Shown here: piece by piece, positions 52,793-62,813 of the stretch
How positions within the stretch are numbered: position 1 is the first letter of the stretch
Layout: each line of letters begins with the position of its first letter
Source: Lachnospiraceae bacterium
GTDB taxonomy: Bacteria; Bacillota; Clostridia; Lachnospirales; Lachnospiraceae
Direction of reading: 5' to 3'
NCBI GenBank assembly: GCA_017436305.1
Contig: JAFSDJ010000038.1
Coordinates: 1 to 64,000, forward strand
DNA: 64,000 bases
The notes under the pieces: model-generated
What the model was told of the DNA's origin: nothing
Databases searched by the model: none
The model's input: only the letters and a program-made list of their open reading frames with translations
Position numbers and translations under genes: made by a program

Positions 52793-53575
52793 ATGATAGA
52801 ATATTCGTTTTCCATAGCTGAATTAGAATATTTTCTTTTGATTTTTACAAGAGTGAGCTGTTTTATTTTCATCGCTCCTTTTTATAGCATGAATAATACA
52901 CCGGCAAGAGTCCGGGTTGGAATTTCAGTATTTGTATCTTATTTGCTTTATCAGGTAATGCTGCCTCATGAGGCAATTGTATATGATACATTACTGGAGT
53001 TTTCCGGTATTGTAATAAAAGAAGCACTGACAGGTTTACTTGTTGGTTTTGGAGCGAATATTTGTAGCAGCATTGTAGTGTTTGCCGGAAGGATCATTGA
53101 TATGGATATTGGTCTTGCAATGGCTAATCAGTTAGATCCAACTACCAAAGAATATGCCAGTATCAGTGGTGTGTTTTATCAACATTTTGTTATGTTAATG
53201 CTGTTGGTCAGTGGCATGCATAGATACATTTTACAGGCATTAGTGGAGACGTTTACACTAATACCAATTAATAAGGCTGTATTTGACGGGAACAGGCTGT
53301 TAGTTCCTATGTTAGATTTCTTAAGGGATTATTTGAGCATAGGATTTCGTATTTGTCTTCCGGTTTTTTGTGTTATGCTTATAGTAAATGTAGTGCTTGG
53401 TATTTTGGCCAAGGTTTCACCTCAGATGAATATGTTTGCTGTAGGTATACAAATTAAGCTTCTGATTGGCTTTGGAGTCATGTTTTTAACAACAGGAATG
53501 TTACCATACATTTCAGATTTTATTTTTACAGAGATGAAAACAATGATGGTAGCTTTTGTGGAGGCAATGATGTAA
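52793..53575 (+). CDS. fliR: Flagellar export gate protein FliR
   Basis: Membrane export gate subunit, closing the FliP ring. It has six hydrophobic helices; FTRVSCFIFIAPFYSMNNTPARVRVGI and MANQLDPTTKEYASISGVFYQ are the family signatures. 260 residues, standard. It ends directly where flhB starts. Confidence 0.95.
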   Translation: MIEYSFSIAELEYFLLIFTRVSCFIFIAPFYSMNNTPARVRVGISVFVSYLLYQVMLPHEAIVYDTLLEFSGIVIKEALTGLLVGFGANICSSIVVFAGRIIDMDIGLAMANQLDPTTKEYASISGVFYQHFVMLMLLVSGMHRYILQALVETFTLIPINKAVFDGNRLLVPMLDFLRDYLSIGFRICLPVFCVMLIVNVVLGILAKVSPQMNMFAVGIQIKLLIGFGVMFLTTGMLPYISDFIFTEMKTMMVAFVEAMM

Positions 53576-54685
53576 ATGATGGAACTTAGACTTCAGTTCT
53601 TCGCAAAGGAAGGACCTGGAGGAGAAAAGACAGAAGAACCTACAGCAAAAAAGCTGGAGGATGCAAGAAAAGAAGGACAGGTGGCGAAAAGTAAGGAAGT
53701 AACCAATGCTTTGAGCCTGATTGCACTGTTTTTAATTTTAAAATTTTTTGTTGGATTTATTGGAGAAGAATTTCTGGAAGTGTTTCATGGAATATACAGT
53801 AAGATTCCGGAAATGGCAGTTTTTTGGAATGGTGAAGTGCCAACAGAAGAATTTACAGTAATACTTAATAATTGCATGTTATCTATTCTGATTATGCTTG
53901 CTCCTTTTTTTATTATAGGTTTTATTATAGCTTTTATAGGGGATTATGCTCAGGTAAAATGGAAAATTACTACCAAACCTTTGCAACCGAAACTTAGTAA
54001 AATGAATCCTATTAGTGGTTTTAAGAAAATTATTTCCGTGAATTCCCTCATGGAGCTATTAAAGTCTTTTTTGAAAATTGGCTTAATTGCCTATGTTGTA
54101 TATTCTACTTTGAAGGAACAATACAATGTGGTTTACCTTTTGTTTAATATGCAACTTACCCAGGGGATTTTATTGTCAGGTGATATGGCAATTAATCTTG
54201 GATTAAAATGTGCAATCGTCTATGTACTTATTGCTGTAATTGATTTTGCATACCAAAAAAGAAAATTTCACAAAGACATGATGATGACAAAGCAGGAAAT
54301 CAAAGAAGAGTATAAGCAGGCAGAAGGTGATCCCCAGATTAAGGCTAAAATCAAACAGAAGATGAGGGAAACCTCACAAAGAAGAATGATGCAGGATTTG
54401 CCTAAGGCCGATGTGGTTATTACAAACCCTACCCACTTGGCAGTTGCTATACAGTATGATAAAGAAGTGGCAGAAGCGCCGGTTGTGCTTGCAAAAGGAC
54501 AGGATTATATGGCGCAAAAGATTAAAGAAGTAGCAAAAGAACATAAAATTGAAATTGTAGAAAACAAACCTTTAGCAAGAATGCTTTATCACAATGTTGA
54601 TATTGGACAACAGATTCCACCGGAGTTGTATCAGGCGGTAGCTGAAGTTCTGGCAATGGTATATCATGCACAGGGTAAAGTGTAA
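53576..54685 (+). CDS. flhB: Flagellar export switch protein FlhB
   Basis: Membrane protein that controls export specificity through self-cleavage. Four transmembrane helices in the first 220 residues (for example LIALFLILKFFVGFIGEEF). The cleavage motif NPTH is at residues about 284-287 in VITNPTHLAVAI. N-terminal LQFFAKEGPGGEKTEEPTAKK is typical. 369 residues. A cluster of A/G (GAAAGGAGG) lies ahead of the following flhA. Confidence 0.96.
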   Translation: MMELRLQFFAKEGPGGEKTEEPTAKKLEDARKEGQVAKSKEVTNALSLIALFLILKFFVGFIGEEFLEVFHGIYSKIPEMAVFWNGEVPTEEFTVILNNCMLSILIMLAPFFIIGFIIAFIGDYAQVKWKITTKPLQPKLSKMNPISGFKKIISVNSLMELLKSFLKIGLIAYVVYSTLKEQYNVVYLLFNMQLTQGILLSGDMAINLGLKCAIVYVLIAVIDFAYQKRKFHKDMMMTKQEIKEEYKQAEGDPQIKAKIKQKMRETSQRRMMQDLPKADVVITNPTHLAVAIQYDKEVAEAPVVLAKGQDYMAQKIKEVAKEHKIEIVENKPLARMLYHNVDIGQQIPPELYQAVAEVLAMVYHAQGKV

Positions 54686-54731
54686 GGGTTACATAATATA
54701 TATGAATATTTGAAAGGAGGAAAAGGGCCAG

Positions 54732-56765
54732 ATGAAAAAAACAGACTTGGGTGTAGCATTATATGTGCTTGCAGCGTTTGTAATGTTTATTGTACCTATT
54801 CCTTCTTTATTGTTGGATATATTGTTAGCATTTAACATTGCTACAGGGTTTATTATTTTGTTTAACTGTATGTTTGCAAAAGAAGCATTGGATATGTCTT
54901 ACTTTCCAACAATCTTACTATTTACAACAATTTTTAGAATTGGATTAAATGTATCTTCTACCAAACTTATTTTAACAACAGGCGAACCGGGAAATGTAGT
55001 AACTGTTTTCGGTGAATTTGTTGGCGGTGGTGACCTTGTAATTGGTGTTATCGTATTTATTATCCTGATTATGATTCAGTTTATGGTAATCAACAAAGGT
55101 TCTGAAAGAGTAGCAGAAGTAACTGCCAGATTTACTCTGGATGCTATGCCTGGTAAACAAATGGCAATTGATGCAGACTTAAATACCGGTGCTATTACAG
55201 ATCAGGAAGCAAAAATACGAAGAGATAAGATTCAGCAGGAAGCAAGCTTTTTCGGAAGCATGGATGGTGCTGTAAAGTACGTAAAAGGTGATGCCATAGC
55301 TGGTCTTTTGATTACGTTTGTGAATATTATTGGTGGTATCGTTATGGGTATGGTTCGTCAGGGGATGGACATTTCAGATGCTCTAGACAAATATACTATT
55401 TTAACCATTGGTGATGGTCTGGTAAGCCAGATTCCATCTCTGCTTATTTCTTTATCTACCGGTATTTTAGTAACAAAAGGCAGTAAAGACGCAGATTTTG
55501 GAACAGTTTTATTGGGTCAGCTTTTTGGTGTTCCTAAGGTTCTTTATATGACAGGAGCAGCCATTGCTATGCTGGGTATTGTGACGCCGCTTAATACCAT
55601 TATTTTCGTGACTATGGGAATGGTTTTCGTTATTACAGGAAGAATGATCGAAGGTACTATTGAAACGGCCAAAATTGAGCAGGAAATAGATGTAGACGAA
55701 GTTGCTGCTGATGAAATAAGACAACCGGAAAATGTTACTTCTTTATTACAGGTTGACCCAATTGAATTGGAATTTGGTTATGGTATTATTCCCCTTGCAG
55801 ATGTAAATCAGGGTGGAGATTTATTAGACCGCGTTGTTATGATTCGTAGACAGATTGCTTTGGAACTTGGTGCTGTTGTTCCAATTATTCGTCTCAGGGA
55901 TAACATACAGTTAAATCCAAACCAATATATTATTAAAATAAAAGGTATTCAGATTAGCGAAGGGGAAATTCTCTTCGACCACTATATGGCTATGAATCCG
56001 GGATATGTAGAAGAGGAAATTACAGGTATACCTACCTTTGAGCCTTCTTTCCATCTGCCGGCTATATGGATTACAGAAAATCAGAGAGAAAGAGCTGAAA
56101 GTATGGGCTACACGGTGGTAGATCCTCCGTCTATTATAGCTACTCATTTAACGGAAATTATCAGACAGCATATTTCAGAGCTGCTTACAAGACAGGATGT
56201 TTCGCATCTTGTTGATAACTTAAAAGAAACAAACCCTTCTCTTGTGGAAGAGTTGGTTCCAAAGATGCTTGGAATTGGAGAGATTCAGAAGGTACTTCAA
56301 AATCTCTTAAAAGAGGGTGTGTCTATCAGAGATCTGCTTTCTATTTTTGAGACCCTGGCTGACTATGCGGCCACAACAAGGGATACGGATATTTTAACGG
56401 AATATGTAAGACAGGGGTTAAAAAGAGCTATTTCTGCCAGATTTTTCCCGGCTAATGAGACAACAAGCATTGTTACGTTAGACCCAAAGATTGAGCAGGA
56501 AGTTATGGCAGCCGTAAAACAGACAGAACAGGGTGCTTATTTAAACCTGGATCCGGAAAGAACAAAAGCAATTATGAATTCTGTGCAGGTAGAAGTGAGC
56601 AAGTTGGAGAGTTTGGGAAAGGCACCGATTATTCTTACCTCACCTATTGTGAGGATGTATTTTAAACGGTTAACAGAGGATTATTTCAAAGATTTGATTG
56701 TAGTGTCTTATAATGAAATAGAATCTAATATTGAATTGCAATCTGTAGGGATGGTGACCGCATAA
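54732..56765 (+). CDS. flhA: Flagellar export gate protein FlhA
   Basis: Largest gate component; forms a nonameric ring docking substrates and chaperones. Eight helices in the first 310 residues, with the FHIPEP signature RIGLNVSSTKLIL near residue 72 and PGKQMAIDADLNTGAITD near 140. The C-terminal cytoplasmic domain fills residues 340-677. 677 residues, standard. AAAGGAGG precedes the ATG. Its stop overlaps the flhF start by one base (TAATG). Confidence 0.97.
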   Translation: MKKTDLGVALYVLAAFVMFIVPIPSLLLDILLAFNIATGFIILFNCMFAKEALDMSYFPTILLFTTIFRIGLNVSSTKLILTTGEPGNVVTVFGEFVGGGDLVIGVIVFIILIMIQFMVINKGSERVAEVTARFTLDAMPGKQMAIDADLNTGAITDQEAKIRRDKIQQEASFFGSMDGAVKYVKGDAIAGLLITFVNIIGGIVMGMVRQGMDISDALDKYTILTIGDGLVSQIPSLLISLSTGILVTKGSKDADFGTVLLGQLFGVPKVLYMTGAAIAMLGIVTPLNTIIFVTMGMVFVITGRMIEGTIETAKIEQEIDVDEVAADEIRQPENVTSLLQVDPIELEFGYGIIPLADVNQGGDLLDRVVMIRRQIALELGAVVPIIRLRDNIQLNPNQYIIKIKGIQISEGEILFDHYMAMNPGYVEEEITGIPTFEPSFHLPAIWITENQRERAESMGYTVVDPPSIIATHLTEIIRQHISELLTRQDVSHLVDNLKETNPSLVEELVPKMLGIGEIQKVLQNLLKEGVSIRDLLSIFETLADYAATTRDTDILTEYVRQGLKRAISARFFPANETTSIVTLDPKIEQEVMAAVKQTEQGAYLNLDPERTKAIMNSVQVEVSKLESLGKAPIILTSPIVRMYFKRLTEDYFKDLIVVSYNEIESNIELQSVGMVTA

Positions 56766-57973
56766 TGATAATTAAAAAATTTATAGGTAAAACAGAAAGC
56801 GACGCTGTAGAAATGGCCAAAAAGGAACTTGGCGACGGTGTTGTAATTATGAATGTGAAAACAATAAAAAAGAAAGGTTTTTTCTCTTTTTTTAAAAAGA
56901 ATCAAGTAGAAGTAACAGTTGCTTTGGAAGAAGAAGGAAAAACAAAAGATGTTCCGAAAACGCAACCAAAAGAAGAACAAAAACAGCCGGAAAAACCTAA
57001 GGAAACTCAAATAGAAAAGCAAATTATAAAAGAAGAAAATGTAGCAATTGAAGAAAAGTTAGATTCCTTACAGTCTTTATTGGAAAAACAATTAAAAAAT
57101 GTTACATCATCGGATGACAAAGACAAGGAAAAGAACGAACAGGAAGTAGAAGAAGAAACGGAAAAAGAAGAAGCGGAAATGGCCCGTTTTTTCAAACTTC
57201 TATACAATACAATGCTGACCAATGAAGTGGACGAAGTTTATGCAAATCAGATTATAGATGATTTTGAGAAAATTCAATCTACAAATCAGACAATTGATTA
57301 TATTTTGTCAAATATCTATCAGAAAATGATTTTAAGATTTGGAGAGTCAAAGGGTATAGAAGAAGGAAAAAAGAAGCCAAGGGTTGTATTTTTCTTAGGA
57401 CCAACAGGAGTTGGAAAAACAACTACTATTGCTAAAATTGCTTCCAAATTTCAGGTTGAAAAAGAAAAGAAGGTAGCGCTTCTTACTGCTGATACTTACC
57501 GAATTGCAGCAGCGGAACAGTTACGAACTTATGCGAATATTTTAGAGGCACCTTTCAGAGTAATTTATTCTGAAGAAGAACTTAAAACTGCATGTGAGGA
57601 ATTTTCAGATTATGATTTTATTCTAGTTGATACAGCAGGACATTCTCATCATAATGAAAATCAGAGACAGGATGTAAAAAAACTTATACATGCATTGGAT
57701 GAATCAGTAGAAAAAGAAGTGTATTTGGTACTAAGTGCTACTACGAAATATAAGGATCTTTTAAGTATTGCGGATACCTATTCAAAATTAACAGATTACA
57801 AAATTATATTTACAAAATTAGATGAAACCACCACAGTTGGTAATTTATTAAATTTAAAGCTTCATACGGGGGCGGAGATATCTTATGTTACATGTGGACA
57901 AAATGTGCCTGATGATATAGAAGACTTTAATCCTCAAAAGACAGTAAAGCAGTTACTGGAAGGAAGGTCATAA
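56765..57973 (+). CDS. flhF: Flagellar placement GTPase FlhF
   Basis: SRP-family GTPase that sets where and how many flagella are built. The N-terminal region (about 1-120) is Lys/Glu-rich and disordered (EEQKQPEKPKETQIEKQ). The N-domain precedes the G-domain, in which GPTGVGKTTT is at residues 212-221 and DTAGHSHHNENQ holds the G3 motif. TKLDETTTVGNLLNL is the G4 region. 402 residues. It is followed by its regulator flhG. Confidence 0.95.
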   Translation: MIIKKFIGKTESDAVEMAKKELGDGVVIMNVKTIKKKGFFSFFKKNQVEVTVALEEEGKTKDVPKTQPKEEQKQPEKPKETQIEKQIIKEENVAIEEKLDSLQSLLEKQLKNVTSSDDKDKEKNEQEVEEETEKEEAEMARFFKLLYNTMLTNEVDEVYANQIIDDFEKIQSTNQTIDYILSNIYQKMILRFGESKGIEEGKKKPRVVFFLGPTGVGKTTTIAKIASKFQVEKEKKVALLTADTYRIAAAEQLRTYANILEAPFRVIYSEEELKTACEEFSDYDFILVDTAGHSHHNENQRQDVKKLIHALDESVEKEVYLVLSATTKYKDLLSIADTYSKLTDYKIIFTKLDETTTVGNLLNLKLHTGAEISYVTCGQNVPDDIEDFNPQKTVKQLLEGRS

Positions 57974-58005
57974 TTGTGGTATAGAGTACAGTTGGAGGAA
58001 AATTG

Positions 58006-58890
58006 ATGGACCAGGCAGAAAAACTCCGAAATATAATAAAGGCAAACCAGACACAGCCAAAGCCTCTGGCCAGAGTCATTACCGTTACAAGTGGCAAAGG
58101 TGGTGTGGGCAAATCTAATACGGCTATTAATCTTGCAATTGAGTTTAAGAAAATGGGAAAAAGAGTTATCATTCTTGATGCAGATTTTGGGCTGGCAAAT
58201 ATTGAGATTATGTTTGGGACTGTGCCAAAGCATAATTTGTCGGATGTTATTTATCAAGGGAAAAATATTAAAGATGTAATTACTTGGGGACCGGGTGAAA
58301 TTGGTTTTATTTCAGGGGGGTCAGGTATCGCAGAACTGTCTAATTTAAGTAAAGACTATCTTCATTACATTATTCGCAATCTGGCTGAACTGGATACAAT
58401 GGCAGATGTTATTATTGTTGATACAGGTGCAGGAATTGCAGATACAGTATTAGAGTTTTTAGTAGCAAGTGGCGAAATACTTTTAGTAACTACACCTGAA
58501 CCTACTTCAATTACAGATGCTTATTCTTTATTAAAGTCATTAAACGGGCATAGTAGATTTATGGCAGAAAATACCCAAATAAAGGTAATTGCAAACAAAG
58601 TAGGAACAAAAGAAGAAGGAAAAAACTTATACGAGAAGTTAAGTACTGTAGTAAATAAGTATTTAAAGCTGCCGATTGAATATTTGGGAAGTGTCCCTCA
58701 GGATGTTCAGTTATCTAAGGCAGTTATGCAACAGGAGCCGGTATGTCTGGCAAATCCCGCTGCAAAATCAGCAAAAGCATATGAAGAAATTGCTGATATT
58801 TTAGTAAATGGACCAGGGAGTGAAACTGTTCAGAAAAGGGGAATGACAGCATTCTTTTCTTATTTTTTAACAGGAAAAAAATTTTCCTAG
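58006..58890 (+). CDS. flhG: MinD-like flagellar ATPase FlhG (YlxH)
   Basis: ATPase of the ParA/MinD family that activates FlhF and limits flagellar number. The N-terminal peptide DQAEKLRNII is the FlhF-activating motif (DQAxxLR). Deviant Walker A GKGGVGKSN lies at residues 30-38, and DADFGLANIEIMFG and DTGAGIADTVLEFL follow. The C-terminal amphipathic membrane helix is seen near FFSYFLTGKKFS. 294 residues from ATG 58006, 5 bases after GGAGGAA; the in-frame TTG at 58003 is less likely. Confidence 0.95.
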   Translation: MDQAEKLRNIIKANQTQPKPLARVITVTSGKGGVGKSNTAINLAIEFKKMGKRVIILDADFGLANIEIMFGTVPKHNLSDVIYQGKNIKDVITWGPGEIGFISGGSGIAELSNLSKDYLHYIIRNLAELDTMADVIIVDTGAGIADTVLEFLVASGEILLVTTPEPTSITDAYSLLKSLNGHSRFMAENTQIKVIANKVGTKEEGKNLYEKLSTVVNKYLKLPIEYLGSVPQDVQLSKAVMQQEPVCLANPAAKSAKAYEEIADILVNGPGSETVQKRGMTAFFSYFLTGKKFS

Positions 58891-58902
58891 AAGGAGGCGG
58901 CT

Positions 58903-59625
58903 ATGTTATCTAAGTATGTATTGCCGGGAGAAAAAGTAGAAATGCAGGCAGTAGAAAGGGCTATATTGGGGAAAAGTGTGAATGAGTCAATACACATATC
59001 CAAAGTATATGATGTGCTTTCAGATGAAAGAATTGAAATATGTATGCCAATGGAGCAGACAAAACTTATTCTATTACCGGTTGGTGGTGAATATGAAGTT
59101 TGCTTTTATACAAAAACAGGAATTTATCAGAGCTTTGCAAGGGTAATAGACCGTTATAAAACAAACGGTGTGTTTATATTATTGTTTGAACTTACTACCA
59201 ATTTAAGAAAGCATCAAAGAAGGGAATATTATCGCTTTAATTGTATTTTGAATATGCAAAGCAGAGAACTTTCAGAGGAAGAAAAAATTTCTTGCGAAGA
59301 GCAGAAGGACATTGTTTTAGAGCATAGTTTGCCTTTGCGTCAAAGTATTATTGTGGATATTAGCGGTGGAGGAATTAGGTTTGTATCCAATTACCAATAT
59401 GAGAAAGATACTATTATTTTTTTAACATACACATTGATTTATCAGGGAAAAGAGAAAAATTATGAATTAACCGGTAAAATATTAAGCTCTAAGGAATTAG
59501 AAAACAGAAAAGGTCAGTATGAACATAGAGTTCAATATGTAAATATTAATACCAGCCAAAGAGAAGAAATTATTCGATTCATTTTTGAAGAAGAGCGAAA
59601 GAGCAGACACAAGTTGCAAGGATAG
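58903..59625 (+). CDS. PilZ-domain flagellar brake-like protein (YcgR/YpfA type)
   Basis: A 240-residue cyclic-di-GMP receptor of the YcgR type. The N-terminal domain (about 1-95) is the YcgR_N/PilZN fold. The PilZ domain starts with KHQRREYYRFNC near residue 106 (RxxxR motif) and has DISGGGIRF near 165 (D/NxSxxG), so both ligand motifs are intact. In Bacillus and E. coli such proteins slow the motor when cyclic-di-GMP is high. Its place between flhG and cheB is common in Clostridia. AAGGAGG precedes the ATG. Confidence 0.92.
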   Translation: MLSKYVLPGEKVEMQAVERAILGKSVNESIHISKVYDVLSDERIEICMPMEQTKLILLPVGGEYEVCFYTKTGIYQSFARVIDRYKTNGVFILLFELTTNLRKHQRREYYRFNCILNMQSRELSEEEKISCEEQKDIVLEHSLPLRQSIIVDISGGGIRFVSNYQYEKDTIIFLTYTLIYQGKEKNYELTGKILSSKELENRKGQYEHRVQYVNINTSQREEIIRFIFEEERKSRHKLQG

Positions 59626-59632
59626 GTGAGAA

Positions 59633-60730
59633 ATGAAAAAAATATTAGTTGTTGATGACTCTGCACTCATGAGAAAGGTTATTTGTGATATAATAAATCA
59701 GGATGAAAGATTTCAAGTAGAGGACACGGCTACAAATGGGGAAGAAGCTTTAGATCTTTTACAGAAAAAAACTTATGATTGTGTTGTACTAGACGTAAAT
59801 ATGCCAAAGATGTCCGGCATTGAACTTTTAAAAGAGTTAAACCGGAAAAATATATCGGCAAATGTGATTATGAACAGTACTACCACAAGAGAAGGTGCTC
59901 AGGTTACAATAGAAGCGTTAGAGCTTGGGGCCATTGATTTTGTCCACAAACCTATCAGTATATTGGATACAAAAGCAGATAAGTTTAAAACGCGCTTTAT
60001 AAATATACTTTGGGAAGCTACAAAGGTAAATCTTCATACAAAAGTAAAAAGAGATAGCAGTGCCTTTTGGGGGAATTTAAAACTTCCTAAAAAAACAGAA
60101 AATCCGAGAACAGAGCTTAGAAAGATAGTTCCTGTTGCAGGCAAAAAAATTGTAGCCATAGCTTCTTCTACCGGAGGGCCAAGGGCCTTACAGCAGGTGA
60201 TTCCAAAGCTACCAGGCAATTTAGATGCACCAGTGTTGGTTGTGCAGCATATGCCGGCAGGATTTACAGAGTCTCTGGCAGAAAGGTTAAACAGTCTTAG
60301 CGAGCTTTCAGTAAAAGAGGCGGCAGTTGGGGATAAACTGGAAAAGGGACATGTTTATATTGCAAAAGGCGGCACTCATTTGAAGGTAAAAAAAGAACGT
60401 GGAGAATACCGCATTGTATTTGGCGACGAACCGTCAAGAGAAGGTGTGAAACCATGCGCCAATTATATGTATGAATCTTTGATGGATTCTGATTTTGACC
60501 AGATTGTATGCGTAGTATTAACCGGAATGGGTTCAGATGGCACAGAAGGAATTATGAACCTGGATAAGAAGAAGCAAGTTCATGTACTTGCTGAGGACCA
60601 GAGTACCTGTGCAGTTTATGGAATGCCAAAAGCCGTTGCAATGGCAGGATTGGTAAATCAGGTAGTGCCCTTAGAAGACATGGCGCAACAAATAACAAAG
60701 AACGTGGGGGTAAGAGGAAATGGATGTTAG
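59633..60730 (+). CDS. cheB: Chemotaxis response regulator methylesterase CheB
   Basis: Removes methyl groups from chemoreceptors and deamidates them, tuning adaptation. The receiver domain has LVVDDSALMRKVI and Asp54 in VVLDVNMPKMSG. After a linker comes the esterase: catalytic Ser at about residue 179 in ASSTGGPRALQQV, His in VQHMPAGFT, and Asp in GMGSDGTEG. 365 residues, standard. Its end overlaps the start of cheA by 11 bases. Confidence 0.96.
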   Translation: MKKILVVDDSALMRKVICDIINQDERFQVEDTATNGEEALDLLQKKTYDCVVLDVNMPKMSGIELLKELNRKNISANVIMNSTTTREGAQVTIEALELGAIDFVHKPISILDTKADKFKTRFINILWEATKVNLHTKVKRDSSAFWGNLKLPKKTENPRTELRKIVPVAGKKIVAIASSTGGPRALQQVIPKLPGNLDAPVLVVQHMPAGFTESLAERLNSLSELSVKEAAVGDKLEKGHVYIAKGGTHLKVKKERGEYRIVFGDEPSREGVKPCANYMYESLMDSDFDQIVCVVLTGMGSDGTEGIMNLDKKKQVHVLAEDQSTCAVYGMPKAVAMAGLVNQVVPLEDMAQQITKNVGVRGNGC

Positions 60731-62792
60731 TCAATATTTAGAAATATTTTTAGATGAGTCCAAAGAACATTTACAAAACTTAAGTGATCAGCTTATGATT
60801 TTAGAGCAGGAACCTGATAATATGGATACGATCAATGAGATTTTCAGGGCTGCTCATTCTCTTAAGGGTATGGCTGGTACCATGGGTTTTAAACGCATGC
60901 AGGCGTTGACTCATGAAATGGAAAATGTTTTTTCGGAAGTAAGAAATAACACTATTAAAGTACAAGACAATATGGTGGATATTTTATTTCAATGTCTTGA
61001 TGCGTTGGAAGAATATGTAGATAGTATTCAGAATACCACAGAAGAAGGAGAAAATGATAATGATCACCTTGTAAAATCTCTGCAGGGAATTTTAAATGGT
61101 GAAAAGGCAGGAGCCACACCGGCGAAAGCAGAAAAAACGGCTTCAGCACCAGTTGCTGCAAGTAACAAAGAAAAGTGGAGAGAGATCAAGATAGGTGACA
61201 CAGAAGTCAACGTAATAAAGGCTGCCTTAGCACAGGGTAAAAATGTACTTGGTATTACTGTGTATGTACAGGAAAGTTGTATTTTAAAGGCTGCCAGAGC
61301 ATTTTTAGTATTTAAGGCATTAGAAGAACTGGGTGAAATTATTGTATCTATACCACCGGTTCAGGATATTGAAGATGAAAAATTTGATTTGGATTTCAGT
61401 TTAATTTTCTTAACGGACAGCAGTGCAGAGAAAGTAGCAACTGCCATTACAAATGTGTCTGAAATACAAGAAGCATTAGTTTCGAATTTTGATTTAGAGA
61501 CGGCTAAGATTAAAGAAAACGAACAGGCAGAAAAAGAAGCAGAAACAACAAAACCGGCAGTAGTTGCAAAAGAATCAAGCGCGGAAACCTCCGTAGCAAC
61601 ACAAAAGCAGGAAGCGAAAAAACCGGCAGTTTCCAAACCGGTAGTAAATCGTACAGTTCGTGTGGATATTGAAAAACTTGATTCTTTAATGAATTTGGTA
61701 AGCGAACTTATTATTGCGAAAAACTCACTTGTGGCGGCCTCCAACACAGAAGGTACCAGAACAGCAGCAAGTGAACATATTGAATATTTAGAGAGTGTTA
61801 CTACAAATCTTCACGAATCTGTTATGAAAGTACGAATGGTTCCTATCGAATCGGTTGTAGTTAAATTCCCTAAAATGATTCGTGATTTATCCAAGAAACT
61901 GGATAAGAAAATGCAGTTGTTTATGAGCGGTGAAGAAACAGAATTAGACCGTACTGTAGTAGATGAAATTGGTGATCCGCTTATGCACCTTTTACGAAAT
62001 TCAGCCGACCATGGACTAGAGTCATCAGAAGTACGTGTGCAAAGAGGAAAACCGGAAACAGGTTCTATTTTCTTAAATGCTTATCAGGAAGGAAATAACG
62101 TAGTTATTGAAGTAGGTGATGATGGTAATGGTATTGATGTGGAGGCAGTTAAGTCAAAGGCTATTTCCAGAGGTACTATTACAGCAGAGCAGGCAGAAGG
62201 AATGAGCGATAAGGAAATAATTGATTTATTATTCCTTCCAAGTTTCTCTACTGCGCAGAAGGTATCAGATGTATCCGGTCGTGGAGTTGGTTTGGATGTA
62301 GTAAAATCCAAAATTGAAAGTTTAAGTGGTGAAGTTGAGGTAAAAACAAAACTTGGAGAAGGAAGTACGTTCATTATCAGACTTCCACTTACGCTTGCGA
62401 TTATTCAGGCTCTTATGGTTGTTATTGGCAATGAAAAATATGCCATTGCGCTTGGAACTATTCAGACAATTGAAGATATTGCACCGGAAGAAATTAAATT
62501 TGTTCAGGCAAAAGAAGTAATTAATTTAAGAGGAACAGTTATTCCGTTAATTCGTTTAAATAAAGTATTAGATATAGAATCTACTCAGTCATCAGATGAA
62601 AACTTAATCGTTGTTATTGTGAAAAAAGGTGATAAGATGGCAGGTCTTGTAGTTGATGAATTAATGGGACAACAGGAAATTGTTATCAAATCCTTAAGCA
62701 AGTATGTAAATAAGTGTAAGCTCATCAGTGGGGCAACAATATTAGGTGACGGTGAAATCGCACTTATCTTAGATACCAATACACTTATTTAA
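60720..62792 (+). CDS. cheA: Chemotaxis histidine kinase CheA
   Basis: Signal kinase of chemotaxis. The HPt domain holds the phospho-accepting His46 in RAAHSLKGMAGTMGF. A Lys/Ala/Glu-rich linker and a second domain (about 155-270) fit the CheY/CheB-binding region. The dimerisation helix (VDIEKLDSLMNLVSELI), the ATPase (LMHLLRNSADHGLE, GVGLDVVKSKIE) and the CheW-like domain (about 555-690) follow. 690 residues, typical. It overlaps cheB by 11 bases and precedes cheW. Confidence 0.97.
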   Translation: MDVSQYLEIFLDESKEHLQNLSDQLMILEQEPDNMDTINEIFRAAHSLKGMAGTMGFKRMQALTHEMENVFSEVRNNTIKVQDNMVDILFQCLDALEEYVDSIQNTTEEGENDNDHLVKSLQGILNGEKAGATPAKAEKTASAPVAASNKEKWREIKIGDTEVNVIKAALAQGKNVLGITVYVQESCILKAARAFLVFKALEELGEIIVSIPPVQDIEDEKFDLDFSLIFLTDSSAEKVATAITNVSEIQEALVSNFDLETAKIKENEQAEKEAETTKPAVVAKESSAETSVATQKQEAKKPAVSKPVVNRTVRVDIEKLDSLMNLVSELIIAKNSLVAASNTEGTRTAASEHIEYLESVTTNLHESVMKVRMVPIESVVVKFPKMIRDLSKKLDKKMQLFMSGEETELDRTVVDEIGDPLMHLLRNSADHGLESSEVRVQRGKPETGSIFLNAYQEGNNVVIEVGDDGNGIDVEAVKSKAISRGTITAEQAEGMSDKEIIDLLFLPSFSTAQKVSDVSGRGVGLDVVKSKIESLSGEVEVKTKLGEGSTFIIRLPLTLAIIQALMVVIGNEKYAIALGTIQTIEDIAPEEIKFVQAKEVINLRGTVIPLIRLNKVLDIESTQSSDENLIVVIVKKGDKMAGLVVDELMGQQEIVIKSLSKYVNKCKLISGATILGDGEIALILDTNTLI

Positions 62793-62813
62793 GAAAGGTT
62801 AAGGTGAAGAAAG

